Source: Deltaproteobacteria bacterium | GTDB taxonomy: Bacteria > Desulfobacterota > DSM-4660 > Desulfatiglandales > Desulfatiglandaceae | Reading direction: 5' to 3' | DNA: 64,000 nucleotides | Assembly: GCA_021737785.1 (NCBI GenBank) | Contig: JAIPDI010000007.1 | Location: 62,001-126,000 of the forward strand | Shown here: positions 50,615-59,285 of the stretch, in pieces | How positions within the stretch are numbered: the first letter of the stretch is position 1 | How the letters are laid out: each line of letters opens with the position of its first letter | Made by a program: the position numbers and the translations under genes | The notes under the pieces: model-generated | Told to the model about the DNA's origin: nothing | Seen by the model: only the letters and a program-made list of their open reading frames with translations | The model's database searches: none

Positions 50615-53601
50615 CGACGACAAGAAAGAAACCTGCCGAAAAGCAGATCGCCAAACAGGCAGGCAAAGGATTTTCAAGCGCTGATATTCACCGGCTTGAG
50701 TTTCATCGCCATGGCCTGGCCCTGTTCCCGGCCCCGGAGGACAAGCGACCGGGCATCGCCGTTCTTGTGGAAGATGAGAAGTCGGGCCTCAGGCAGCGAT
50801 TCTGCTCCTGTTCCGTATATAAAAAGCGGACATGCACCCATGTTCAGAGGCTGACCAAACTGGCCAGGACACTCACCGAAAGGCTTGACGGAAAGACGCC
50901 TGTGGAGGATTTCAGGCCAAGCATCTGGTATCGTCTCGCAGAAATCCTGTCGGACAAATGCAGGGAAAGGCCGGATACCGTCGTGACCATGGAGGTCCTG
51001 GATCGAAATGGAGGGCATGTAACCCGGGTGATCGATGCCTCCGGGGAGGAGATGGTCCGCTCTTACCTAAAGGGACCTGCCAGGGTCAGGTTTATGGAGC
51101 GTTGCGTGGGCACGTCGGATCGGGATGCGGTTCCCAACAGGGGCATGATTCTCGATCGCCTGGCCCTCATGACCCTCACGGAAAATGAACGGTTGATGCG
51201 CGAGAGGGGCTTCAAGACGCGCAGGCAGGTTCTGGAGGGATCATTCTGGTACCGGATGGCGTATCATGGGTACCGCGAATTCGGCCGGGAGGGGTGTGCC
51301 TTCTATCCGGCCATAGAAGAGAATACGGGCGCATTCACCGTTGGCGTCAGAGACAGCAACGGGGAGATGCTCTTTCGCATGGTGATTCCACGCCACAAGG
51401 TCAGGTCGTTGCTGCGGACCTTTCAAGACCTTCTCCCAAATCAGCACCACTTCGCCATTCACCCCGTCCCGTTGAAATCCATCTTCAAGGTGAGTCCGAA
51501 TACGCAACTGGACCTGGAGGTCAGGCCCCTGATTCAGTTGATCCAGGAAAACGGCGAGACCCGCTTCTTTGAAAGAGAAGACCTGGAGAAGTTTAGGTAT
51601 GGGAATCTGATCTATATCAAAGAAATGGGTCTCCTTGCCGAACTGGAGCCTGAAGGGTTGACCCAACGCAAATTCCAGGCGCCGGTCCGGATGGTCCTGA
51701 AAAAGTCACAGGTCCCCAGCTTTTTTGAGGAATTCGGCCATGAGGCCGATGGTTCCTCGGCCCTGGTGGATGAGGACCTAAGGCCCCTTCGCATGATACG
51801 GACCTTTGACCGGCTGAAAATCACCCCCGCATCCCTGGGCAGGGACTGGTGCTGGCTCTCCGCAGACTATGGATTCGGAAACCGGTCCATTTCTCTGGCG
51901 GAGATACTGGGCGCCAAGAAGGAGGGCCTCCGGTACATCGGCACCGCAGGGGGATGGATCGACTGTGAATCCGCGGAATTCGACGGCCTCACCCCCATCC
52001 TGCACCGGTTCAAAGAGGACCCGGTATCCGGTGAGGCCGGGAACATCGGGCTGTCCCGAATGGACCTCCTCCGCGTCTATGCCGGGGCCGGCCGTCCCGT
52101 TGACATATCGGGCGACAATGATGATACGGACCTCTTTCGGAAGATGGTTGAACTCAAGCCCGGCCGTGACCTGCCGAGGCTGAAGGGCCTGGCCTCTTCG
52201 CTCAGACCCTACCAGGAGCGGGGCGTGGAGTGGCTCCATTTTCTCTTTGAAAACGGTTTTGGCGGGCTTCTCTGCGACGATATGGGCCTGGGCAAGACCC
52301 ACGAGGTCATGGCCTTTATGGTGGGTCTCCAGGAGCGGGAAGAGGCGTGCGGCCCTTTCCTGGTGGTATGTCCCACCACGGTCTTGAGTCATTGGGACCA
52401 TAAGATCCGCGCCCATGCCCCCACTCTCAGGCCGGTCATCTATCACGGCAGCGAGCGGGACCTTGAGGCAGCGGTAGATGCCGGCGACGTCCTGCTGACA
52501 TCCTACGGGATATTGAGGAGGGACATAGAGAGGTTAAAGAATATCGCCTTTGGGGGTGCGTTTTTTGATGAGATCCAGAATCTCAAGAACCCGGAAACCC
52601 TGGCGTACCAGGCCGCAAAGGAGATCAAGGCCCCGGTGAAGCTGGGGTTGACAGGAACGCCCATCGAGAACCGCCTCATGGAATTGAAGGCCCTCTTTGA
52701 CCTGACCCTTCCGGGATATCTGGGAACGGACCGCGATTTTGAAAACGATTTCGTAAAACCCATTGAGACGGACCCTGCCAGCCCCAGGGCCGAGGCATTG
52801 GGGAGGCTCATTTCGCCGTTCAGTCTTCGGCGACGAAAGGAGACGGTCCTCAATGATCTTCCCCCCAAGATCGAGGACCTCCGGAACTGCCTGCTAAGTG
52901 AGGATCAGGTCAAGCTCTATCGGGACGCCATCGCATCCAGGGGTGGCGGATTGTTGCGGTCCCTCCAGAACGAGGGGGAGACCATCCCCTATATCCACAT
53001 CTTTGCCCTCCTCAACCTCCTCAAGCAGATCTGCAACCACCCCTGCCTGATGAATGGACAGGCGAATGACTATGACAAATTGGAATCAGGCAAGTGGGAG
53101 CTCTTTAAGGAGATCCTGGCAGAGGCCCTCGACAGCGGACAGAAGGTGGTTGTGTACAGCCAGTTTATCGGAATGATATCCATCATGGAGCTGTTCCTGA
53201 AGGAATTGGGTGTGGGTTTTGTCGCCCTTACCGGGAAAAGCCGGAACCGGGGGGAGATCATCGCCCGGTTCAATGATGACCCGGGCTGCCGGGTCTATCT
53301 GGGGAGCCTCAAGGCCGGGGGCGTGGGGATCGACCTGGTGGCCGCATCGGTCGTGATCCACTATGACATGTGGTGGAACGCGGCGCGGGAGGATCAGGCC
53401 ACGGACCGGGTCCACCGGATCGGACAGAGACGCGGGGTCCATGTCTTCAAGCTGGTCACCGAGGGGACCCTTGAAGAGAAGATCGCCGCCGTCATCCAGA
53501 GGAAACGGAACCTGATGGACAGCGTGGTCAAAGAGAGCGACCCGGATCTTCTCAAGACCTTTTCACGGCAGGAATTGATAGACCTCCTGACGCCCCCATA
53601 G
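50611..53601 (+). CDS. SWIM zinc finger SNF2-family DNA helicase/ATPase
   Basis: The 996-residue protein has an N-terminal SWIM finger ('FCSCSVYKKRTCTHV', CxC..CxH). A long middle region of unknown structure (about 130-500) follows, then the SNF2 ATPase. The ATPase has motif I 'CDDMGLGKTHEVMAF', motif II 'FDEIQNLKNP', motif III 'LTGTPIENRLMELKALFD' and the C-terminal helicase lobe with motif VI 'ATDRVHRIGQRRGV'. It remodels or translocates along DNA. Some such proteins act in stand-alone or DISARM-type anti-phage defence, but no methyltransferase, DrmA or PLD gene is beside it. The ATG overlaps the DUF3089 remnant's stop and has no clear ribosome-binding site. Confidence 0.93.
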   Translation: MTTTRKKPAEKQIAKQAGKGFSSADIHRLEFHRHGLALFPAPEDKRPGIAVLVEDEKSGLRQRFCSCSVYKKRTCTHVQRLTKLARTLTERLDGKTPVEDFRPSIWYRLAEILSDKCRERPDTVVTMEVLDRNGGHVTRVIDASGEEMVRSYLKGPARVRFMERCVGTSDRDAVPNRGMILDRLALMTLTENERLMRERGFKTRRQVLEGSFWYRMAYHGYREFGREGCAFYPAIEENTGAFTVGVRDSNGEMLFRMVIPRHKVRSLLRTFQDLLPNQHHFAIHPVPLKSIFKVSPNTQLDLEVRPLIQLIQENGETRFFEREDLEKFRYGNLIYIKEMGLLAELEPEGLTQRKFQAPVRMVLKKSQVPSFFEEFGHEADGSSALVDEDLRPLRMIRTFDRLKITPASLGRDWCWLSADYGFGNRSISLAEILGAKKEGLRYIGTAGGWIDCESAEFDGLTPILHRFKEDPVSGEAGNIGLSRMDLLRVYAGAGRPVDISGDNDDTDLFRKMVELKPGRDLPRLKGLASSLRPYQERGVEWLHFLFENGFGGLLCDDMGLGKTHEVMAFMVGLQEREEACGPFLVVCPTTVLSHWDHKIRAHAPTLRPVIYHGSERDLEAAVDAGDVLLTSYGILRRDIERLKNIAFGGAFFDEIQNLKNPETLAYQAAKEIKAPVKLGLTGTPIENRLMELKALFDLTLPGYLGTDRDFENDFVKPIETDPASPRAEALGRLISPFSLRRRKETVLNDLPPKIEDLRNCLLSEDQVKLYRDAIASRGGGLLRSLQNEGETIPYIHIFALLNLLKQICNHPCLMNGQANDYDKLESGKWELFKEILAEALDSGQKVVVYSQFIGMISIMELFLKELGVGFVALTGKSRNRGEIIARFNDDPGCRVYLGSLKAGGVGIDLVAASVVIHYDMWWNAAREDQATDRVHRIGQRRGVHVFKLVTEGTLEEKIAAVIQRKRNLMDSVVKESDPDLLKTFSRQELIDLLTPP

Positions 53602-54008
53602 TGCCGGCGATAGAGGACCGAAATGTCACCATCCCCACGGCGGTACCCTGACCGGCAGATCATGGGGCGGAGCAGGGATGAACCGGACGGCGCCGATCCA
53701 ATGGCGCACAATTGCATTGATTTCCCTTGACATTTTCGTCCCCTGCCGTATGATTCCTCTCAATTTGAATAGAACCTCAACCGCACATTTTGTATGGGCC
53801 AGAAGCCAATAGAATCGCTCCGCGATTCGGATTATAGCCCTTGGCGCATAGCCCATAAAACCTTTTGTCATCAGCCACGAGCCATCAGCCATGAACCGCG
53901 TCAGCCCGGACTATCCCCATTGACCTGTGAAAGGGGAGTATTTTTTCCATACATCTCCCCCCAATGCGGCCGTCAGGCCATATCCGAGAAAAGGTCTTGT
54001 GAGGAATT
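53602..54008. other. Intergenic region before the B12 radical SAM gene
   Basis: About 400 bases without a gene. It holds one copy of the dispersed repeat (53860-53917) and, before that, two imperfect sequences built on 'agcccttggcgcatagccc'. No RNA gene or convincing promoter was seen. Confidence 0.55.
53860..53917 (+). repeat. Dispersed repeat, copy A
   Basis: The sequence from 'accttttgtcatcagcc' to 'ggactatccc' matches copies B and C near 56.1 and 57.0 kb. It shares the core 'catgaaccgcgtcagcc' and then 'cggactatccc'. It lies only in non-coding DNA. Confidence 0.7.
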
Positions 54009-55502
54009 ATGAAAATCGTCCTGGTTTCCATGCCCGATGTGGCCCCCGTGATCATGCACGAGTCCGCCTTCCATATGCCGAACCTGGGCCTGGCCAGCCT
54101 GGCCGCCAACCTTGACGACGGACATGACGTTCGCATCGTCGATCTTATCCGCAAGCGCCGCAATGTCCGTAAATATCTCGGCCGTATCCTTTTAAGTTTC
54201 CGTCCGCAAGTGGTCGGGCTCTCCTGTATGACCTGGCAATATGCCACATGTAAAAAACTGATCAAGCTGATCCGCCAACTCCTACCGGAAGTGAAAATCG
54301 TCCTTGGCGGTTACCACGCCACGCTCATGTATGCGGAAATCGGCGAATCGGAAAGCGGAAAGCTGCTCGATTTCTTGGTCCGGGGTGAAGGTGAAGATAC
54401 CTTCCGCCGGTTGATCAGGGTTCTGGAAGGCAAAGAACATGTTGAGGATATCCCATCGGTCTCCTACCACACCGGGGCCGGGTTTGTGCACAACCCTAAG
54501 GGGGAGCTGCTTGACCTGAAAACGCTAAAACTGCCTGTTCGGGACAAAAGGCGGCTTACCTGGGGCTACCACATTATGAACCGTAGTTCGGAGGTTATCG
54601 AGACCTCCCGGGGATGTCTGCGCAACTGCAACTTCTGCAGTATCCGGCACATGTACGGCCGGGCGTTTCGATCGTTCCCCATTGAAAGGATCCTGGCAGA
54701 CATAGACGATATCTACTATAAACGACGTGTCCGTTGGATCTTCGTATCAGACGACAACTTCGTCATGATTCCGGAAAGGGTCACGGAGTTGTGCGACGCC
54801 ATCATTGCCCGCAAGTACCGCAACCTTGTCCTGGTGGTCCAGGCAGACTGCGTGACCATCGCCCGCAATGAAGCGATGGTCCGAAAGATGTCCCGGGCCG
54901 GATTCAAATCCCTTTTCCTGGGGATGGAAAATGTTTCAAAGAAAAACCTGCAGATCGCTAAGAAAGGCGATATCGTCGACGCGTCGCGTAAAGCGATCGC
55001 CCTTTGCCACAAATACGGCATCATGATAGTGGGCGGGATGATCTTCGGATTCCCGGACGATGGGGAACAGGAGATCATTGACAACTATGAATTCCTGAAA
55101 TCCACCGGGGCCGACACCGCTTATTGCCAGATTCTTACCCCATATCCCAAGACCGACATCCGTCAGTACCTCCTGGACAACGACCTGGTGACCAACCGCT
55201 ACGACTACTCCCGTTACAACGGCATGTGGGCCAACGTAAAAACCCGGCATATTTCTTCCGATACCCTGCAGTATTTGGTCTGGTATCACAACCAGAAAAT
55301 TATGGGTTGGTGGGAACCGTCGGAAAGGATGCAAAAGCAAGCCCGTCTCTGGACCTCCATCTGGCTCTATTGCTTCAGGCCCCTGATGAAAATCCTGGTA
55401 GCCCGGGCTCAGAGAAAGTACGGCTGGAGAGGGCGTTTTGAAAGGGAGATCGCAGGGCGGAAGGCTGTGAACAGGTTCCGGGACTTGGATGACTTCACTT
55501 AG
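54009..55502 (+). CDS. B12-binding radical SAM protein
   Basis: The 497-residue protein has a cobalamin-binding N-terminal domain (about 1-140, 'PNLGLASLAANLDDGHDVRIVDL', 'VVGLSCMTWQY', 'KIVLGGYHATLM') and a radical SAM core with the cluster motif 'CLRNCNFC' near residue 202-209. 'GMENVSKKNLQIAKKGD' and 'GIMIVGGMIFGFPDDG' are typical strands of the barrel. The C-terminal part 'HNQKIMGWWEPSERMQKQARLW' resembles hopanoid-type (HpnJ/HpnP-like) members. The substrate is unknown. It stands alone with no operon partner. Confidence 0.88.
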   Translation: MKIVLVSMPDVAPVIMHESAFHMPNLGLASLAANLDDGHDVRIVDLIRKRRNVRKYLGRILLSFRPQVVGLSCMTWQYATCKKLIKLIRQLLPEVKIVLGGYHATLMYAEIGESESGKLLDFLVRGEGEDTFRRLIRVLEGKEHVEDIPSVSYHTGAGFVHNPKGELLDLKTLKLPVRDKRRLTWGYHIMNRSSEVIETSRGCLRNCNFCSIRHMYGRAFRSFPIERILADIDDIYYKRRVRWIFVSDDNFVMIPERVTELCDAIIARKYRNLVLVVQADCVTIARNEAMVRKMSRAGFKSLFLGMENVSKKNLQIAKKGDIVDASRKAIALCHKYGIMIVGGMIFGFPDDGEQEIIDNYEFLKSTGADTAYCQILTPYPKTDIRQYLLDNDLVTNRYDYSRYNGMWANVKTRHISSDTLQYLVWYHNQKIMGWWEPSERMQKQARLWTSIWLYCFRPLMKILVARAQRKYGWRGRFEREIAGRKAVNRFRDLDDFT

Positions 55503-55654
55503 GGCCATGCGGACGTCCAGAAAACGCCGGCCCAATGAAGGCACCCTCTGGCGTACATGCCGGTAAGAAAGGATGATTGACAGAATCTTACTCTTCCTCT
55601 ACCTTGAATACCATCAATGAATTTAACCAGAATATGTCGTGTGGAGAAGAGCTG

Positions 55655-55924
55655 ATGGAAACCTGTTCATCCAAAGTTACATCAAAGGGTCAGGTTGTAA
55701 TCCCCAAAGGGCTCCGGGAGAAATATGCCATTGTTCCTGCTACGAGAATCCGGTGGGTTCCCATTAAGGAAGGTATTCTGATGGTGCCGGAATCTGCTGA
55801 TCCAATACGGGCGGCAAGGGGCATGTTGAGGGGGTCTGCTATATTGAAGGCGTACATGAAAGAAAAAAAACGCGAGATGGAGCGGGAGGAGGGGAAGCTT
55901 GGCAAAGGGATATGTGCTGGATAG
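55655..55924 (+). CDS. AbrB/SpoVT-type antitoxin (VapB-like)
   Basis: The ATG at 55655 gives a protein of 89 residues opening with 'SSKVTSKGQVVIPKGLREKYAI', the swapped-hairpin AbrB DNA-binding signature. The C-terminal tail is charged ('KEKKREMEREEGKLG'). GGAGAAGAG precedes the ATG; the longer frame from 55577 is not used. The 3' end overlaps a truncated toxin frame at 55899. It would bind its own promoter and block the toxin. Confidence 0.82.
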   Translation: METCSSKVTSKGQVVIPKGLREKYAIVPATRIRWVPIKEGILMVPESADPIRAARGMLRGSAILKAYMKEKKREMEREEGKLGKGICAG

Positions 55925-56012
55925 CTTCGCTCTCATTGGTTTTCTTGAAAATGAACCGTTTGCAGAGAAAATGGAAGGCGTTTTTCGCGATGCAGGAAGG
56001 GGAGGAGAATGA
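55899..56012 (+). pseudogene. VapC-type PIN-domain toxin fragment
   Basis: Starting at TTG 55899 the frame reads 'AKGYVLDSFALIGFLENEP' then 'FAEKMEGVFRDAG', the first third of a PIN ribonuclease. It includes the first active-site Asp in 'VLDSFALIGF'. A TGA at 56010-56012 follows the word 'RGGE', so only about 37 of roughly 130 residues remain; the later Asp and Glu ligands are lost. The toxin is inactive. It overlaps the antitoxin stop by 26 bases, the usual arrangement. Confidence 0.75.
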
Positions 56013-56041
56013 TCCGCTTGGATTTGTAGCTTTCAGCTTTG

Positions 56042-56157
56042 ACCTTTCATCCATCAGCCATGAGCTATCAGCCATGAACCGCATTAGCCTGAATTATCCA
56101 CTCAAATACCCCCTACCTCCTCCTGACAGGGGTCTTTCCGGACTGTTGGGAGTAAAA
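56042..56157 (+). repeat. Dispersed repeat, copy B (left flank of the HEPN/MNT pair)
   Basis: About 115 bases from 'acctttcatccatcagcc' to 'gttgggagtaaaa'. It matches copy C over its whole length with few changes, including the block 'ctcaaataccc' and 'cctcctgacagg'. It immediately precedes the HEPN gene. Confidence 0.75.
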
Positions 56158-56228
56158 ACGGCTTCATAGGTAGGGTCTCTTGATACTGCCTTAAAAAAAG
56201 GCACTTCCAGAGAAAAAGGGGTCCGCAG

Positions 56229-56615
56229 ATGGACAGGATTGTCGCTCATTGGGTCGAAAGAGCCGAATATGATCTCGATACAGCAAAGGCGATGCTGGAC
56301 GCAGGCCGTTATCTTTACGTTGGGTATATGTGCCAGCAGGCGATTGAGAAGCTGCTGAAAGCGATCATTGCGAATCAAAATAAAGAAAACCTGCCGATAC
56401 ACAATTTGAATCGGCTTTCAGATGTTGCCGAGATTTCGTCTTTATTGAGTTCGGATCAGGTTATATTCCTGGCGGAACTGACTCCGTTTTGTATTGAAGC
56501 GCGTTACGGAGATTTCAAGGAGAGTCTGTCCGAAATCATCGATAATGAAAAGGCGCGAGCCATCTATCAAAAGACTCGGGAGATGTTCCAGTGGCTTTAT
56601 CAAAAAATCAGGTAA
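56229..56615 (+). CDS. HEPN domain protein (HepT-like partner of MNT)
   Basis: The 128-residue protein is an all-helical HEPN domain of the PF05168 type: 'HWVERAEYDLDTAKAML', 'YVGYMCQQAIEKLLKAII' and 'EARYGDFKESLSEIIDNEKA'. The 3' end overlaps the MNT gene by 25 bases. I do not see the canonical R-x4-6-H ribonuclease motif, so a toxic RNase activity is uncertain. The pair is arranged like known HEPN/MNT toxin-antitoxin systems. Confidence 0.85.
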   Translation: MDRIVAHWVERAEYDLDTAKAMLDAGRYLYVGYMCQQAIEKLLKAIIANQNKENLPIHNLNRLSDVAEISSLLSSDQVIFLAELTPFCIEARYGDFKESLSEIIDNEKARAIYQKTREMFQWLYQKIR

Positions 56616-56944
56616 ATGAGATTATCAAGGGCTTTGTCTCCAGGCTGATGCGCGACATCCCTGTGGACGAGGTGATCCTGTTCGGTTCTTACGCCCATGG
56701 AACCCCTGAGGAACACAGCGATATTGACCTTGCCGTTATTTCCGACTGGTTTCGAGATAAGACGCGCATTGAAGGCATGCAGTATCTATCCCGGATTGCG
56801 GCACGGTATAACACAATGATTGAGGCGATACCGTTTACCACCGAAGAATATAAGAACTTGGATAAAAGGACCTTTTTGGGCGCCATCGTGAGGAGAGGGA
56901 AGCCCTATCACATTGACGCCGATGATCTTGTTTCACCTGAATAA
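56591..56944 (+). CDS. MNT-type nucleotidyltransferase (antitoxin-like)
   Basis: The 117-residue protein starts at GTG and carries 'GSYAHGTPEEHSDIDLAV', the GSx10DxD active site of minimal nucleotidyltransferases (MntA-like). A third acidic residue lies in 'YNTMIEAIPFT'. MntA proteins can AMPylate their HEPN partner to neutralise it. The start overlaps the HEPN gene. Together with repeats B and C it forms a compact module. Confidence 0.88.
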   Translation: MALSKNQVNEIIKGFVSRLMRDIPVDEVILFGSYAHGTPEEHSDIDLAVISDWFRDKTRIEGMQYLSRIAARYNTMIEAIPFTTEEYKNLDKRTFLGAIVRRGKPYHIDADDLVSPE

Positions 56945-56950
56945 CCTTGC

Positions 56951-57067
56951 ACCTTTCACCCATGAACGATGAGCTATCAACCATGAACCGCGTCAGCCCG
57001 GACTATCCCCTCAAATACCCATACCCACCTCCTGACAGGAGTCGGTTTTCCTGTTGGGAGTGAAAAT
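56951..57067 (+). repeat. Dispersed repeat, copy C (right flank of the HEPN/MNT pair)
   Basis: About 117 bases from 'acctttcacccatgaacg' to 'gttgggagtgaaaat'. It follows the MNT stop codon by six bases. Compared with copy B it is a direct repeat, so copies B and C flank the toxin-antitoxin pair in the same orientation. Confidence 0.75.
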
Positions 57068-57159
57068 CATCAGCGCAGATCCGCAGATTTATGTTTCACA
57101 ACCTTACACACAGAACGATACTAATCCCGGGATGGGCCGGGCGCATTCAGCGGTTGGGC

Positions 57160-57420
57160 CGACAAAGGCCTTTTTCTCACAACCGGAACAATTACACGGG
57201 GTGCCGGCCGCGAGGCCACAAGAGATGGGCCACACCCATTGACCTGATGGATGGAGAATAACGTGCGGACAAACTCAAGGGACTCCGCCGGGGTATAAAC
57301 ACTGAGAGGGTCGAAAGTGTGAGAGTTGATGCCGACCGGTTCAGGAATGTCTGAGAGAGCCCCCTCTCAAGTCAGTCCAAATTGACGGAGACGAGTGCCT
57401 GAAAGGGCTTTATTTGATTA
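57160..57420 (+). ncRNA. Structured non-coding segment, possible group II intron 5' fragment
   Basis: The stretch holds several clean hairpins: GCGGA..TCCGC (57266 onward), ACACT..AGTGT, GAGAG-AGCCCC-CTCTC and GTCA..TGAC. A GTGCGGAC word at 57264 fits the GUGYG 5' end of group II introns. No reverse transcriptase or domain V was found in the window. An upstream part resembles TPP riboswitch words (ggggtgcc, acctgat) but the rest does not fit. Confidence 0.3.
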
Positions 57421-57450
57421 TTGAAGGACGCCCCTTCAGCCCTTCAGCCC

Positions 57451-57651
57451 TTTCTTATTAGCCGAGAAGTGGTTGTAAATCTGATAGCCAATGCCTCAAC
57501 AAGCGCTGGTTTGTCTATCCAGGCTGCATTGGACCTGAACGAATACCCTACAGGAATCAAAATTTCCGATGAACAGATAAAAAGCCTAAACATACATCCG
57601 GGTGAATTTCATGGGACTGATTGGAACTACACGATCAAACCTTTGACATGA
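57451..57651 (+). pseudogene. ISAzo13-family transposase, C-terminal remnant
   Basis: The last 65 codons of an open frame read 'REVVVNLIANASTSAGLSIQ', 'ALDLNEYPTGIKISDEQIKS' and 'LNIHPGEFHGTDWNYTIKP'. This is the C-terminal end of ISAzo13-type DDE transposases ('DWNYTI.P' ending). The rest of the transposase and the inverted repeats are missing, so it is inactive. It marks past insertion activity in this accessory stretch. Confidence 0.75.
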
Positions 57652-57677
57652 AAAGATGAGTTAATAATTTACAATTC

Positions 57678-59156
57678 CTAAGCTACCGCGCACATGCTGT
57701 CAATTAGTTCGCTTACTCCAACAGTTGCTATACCGGATGTAATGTCAGACATGCCATAGGGAATGACCAGGTCGCTATTGTGGAAAATCGCACCGCAGGT
57801 ATAAACGACATTGGGGACATACCCCTCGCGCTCTTCCTCATTCGGGGTAAGTAACGGCTCTTCAAGGCGGGCGACGACTCTTGCCGGGTTTTCAAGATCG
57901 AGCAGCATGGCGCCGATGCAATACTGCCGCATGGGCCCGACGCCGTGGGTGAGCACGATCCAGCCTTTATCGGTTTCCAGGGGGGATCCGCAGTTGCCGA
58001 TCTGGATGAATTCCCAGGGATATTCAGGCTCCTGGATGATTTGGGTCTCCTGCCAGAAATGGATATTGTCTGAGAACATGATATGATTATTTTCACCGTC
58101 CTGGCGGGAAAGCATAACGTAGCTGCCGTCAATTTTGCGCGGGAAAAGAGCCATGCCCTTGTTTTTTACTGCTTTGCCGTTGAGGGTGATCACTTTAAAT
58201 TTGATAAAATCCTTTGTTTCAATCATCTGCGGGAGGATTGTGAAACCGTTATAAGCCGTATAGGTCGCATAATAGGTGACTTCACCGTTGTCATCAAAAA
58301 ATTGCACGAACCGGGCGTCTTCAATGCCGCTGCTTTCGTTTTTCGAAACAGGAAAAATAACCCGTTCGGATATTCGGTGATGGGGATGGAAAGCCACCTC
58401 ATAATTAGAATTGGCAAGCCAGTACATGATTTCGATGGCTTGGTTCTGGCGCTCCTCAAAGAAAATGGGTCTTGCGCGAAGCGCTCCGATTTTTTCTTTT
58501 AATTCATTATAGGTGAAATCTTCCGGCAACTGGCCAAGAATATGCGCTGTTACCTCATCGCAGGCCTCCATTTCATTGAGCTTCAGCTGGAAGAGATGCC
58601 GGTCGTAAACCGCATTTAAACGGACGTCCGGCCTCTCGACATAATCACTGGTCGGGTCGAAGATAAACGTATTGTCCCGGTCAAGGACGCCACTTCGAAA
58701 TACAATAGAGGACACATGCCCTTCGCCGATTGCCCGCAGGCTCATGATAAAGCGCAGGCTGCCTTTGTCCAGATGGCTCTGATCAGGGTGGAGAACGATC
58801 GAAGGGTTGAAAAGGGCAGCCGATTCAATGGAGTACTCCATGGTAAAATAGGCCCCGATGAGAGCCCTTTTCGTCTCGCTTAGCACGACATCCCGAGGAA
58901 CATGATCTCTTACCTCATTCAGGCTACGCTCAAAAACGCGTCTGATGTCTTTGTGCCGCTCGGAAAAATCAAGCATTATTTGTGCAAAAAGATCTTCGGC
59001 CGTCGTGTCAGGCAAGTCCGCTATGCGTTGAATGATTTTGGGTATGCGATTCGCATCGCTGGGAATATGAGGGCGGGTGATCACCCGTGAAGTATCCCCT
59101 ACGATCTTCTTCGCTTTTCTTCTAACTTTCAGCTTTTGACGCTTTTCAGGGTGCAT
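57678..59156 (-). CDS. GH130-like glycoside phosphorylase, long form
   Basis: The 492-residue protein is a five-bladed propeller of the GH130 type. 'NESSGIEDARFVQFFDDNGE' contains the catalytic Asp-bearing 'G(V/I)ED.R' motif, and 'YATYTAYNGFTILPQMIE', 'GNCGSPLETDKGWIVLTHG' and 'GYVPNVVYTCGAIFHNSD' are standard blocks. An N-terminal helical part of about 180 residues is an extra, not usual in the family. GH130 enzymes phosphorolyse beta-mannosides. It is last in the four-gene locus and 129 bases after the shorter GH130 gene. Confidence 0.9.
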   Translation of the reverse strand: MHPEKRQKLKVRRKAKKIVGDTSRVITRPHIPSDANRIPKIIQRIADLPDTTAEDLFAQIMLDFSERHKDIRRVFERSLNEVRDHVPRDVVLSETKRALIGAYFTMEYSIESAALFNPSIVLHPDQSHLDKGSLRFIMSLRAIGEGHVSSIVFRSGVLDRDNTFIFDPTSDYVERPDVRLNAVYDRHLFQLKLNEMEACDEVTAHILGQLPEDFTYNELKEKIGALRARPIFFEERQNQAIEIMYWLANSNYEVAFHPHHRISERVIFPVSKNESSGIEDARFVQFFDDNGEVTYYATYTAYNGFTILPQMIETKDFIKFKVITLNGKAVKNKGMALFPRKIDGSYVMLSRQDGENNHIMFSDNIHFWQETQIIQEPEYPWEFIQIGNCGSPLETDKGWIVLTHGVGPMRQYCIGAMLLDLENPARVVARLEEPLLTPNEEEREGYVPNVVYTCGAIFHNSDLVIPYGMSDITSGIATVGVSELIDSMCAVA

Positions 59157-59285
59157 ATCATTGTGTCCTTAGTGTCGATTGATATTTAATACACTGCATC
59201 GTAAGTCTGTTCATCATGATAGACCTTCAATTCCAGCCTATCCTCGAAAATATTTTCCGGTCTGCGATCATCCGGCAATGATCGT

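Noticed and set aside
57150-57290. TPP riboswitch
   Set aside because: The words ggggtgcc and acctgat are present, but the conserved CTGAGA and the 3' pyrophosphate helix do not fit and no thiamine gene follows.
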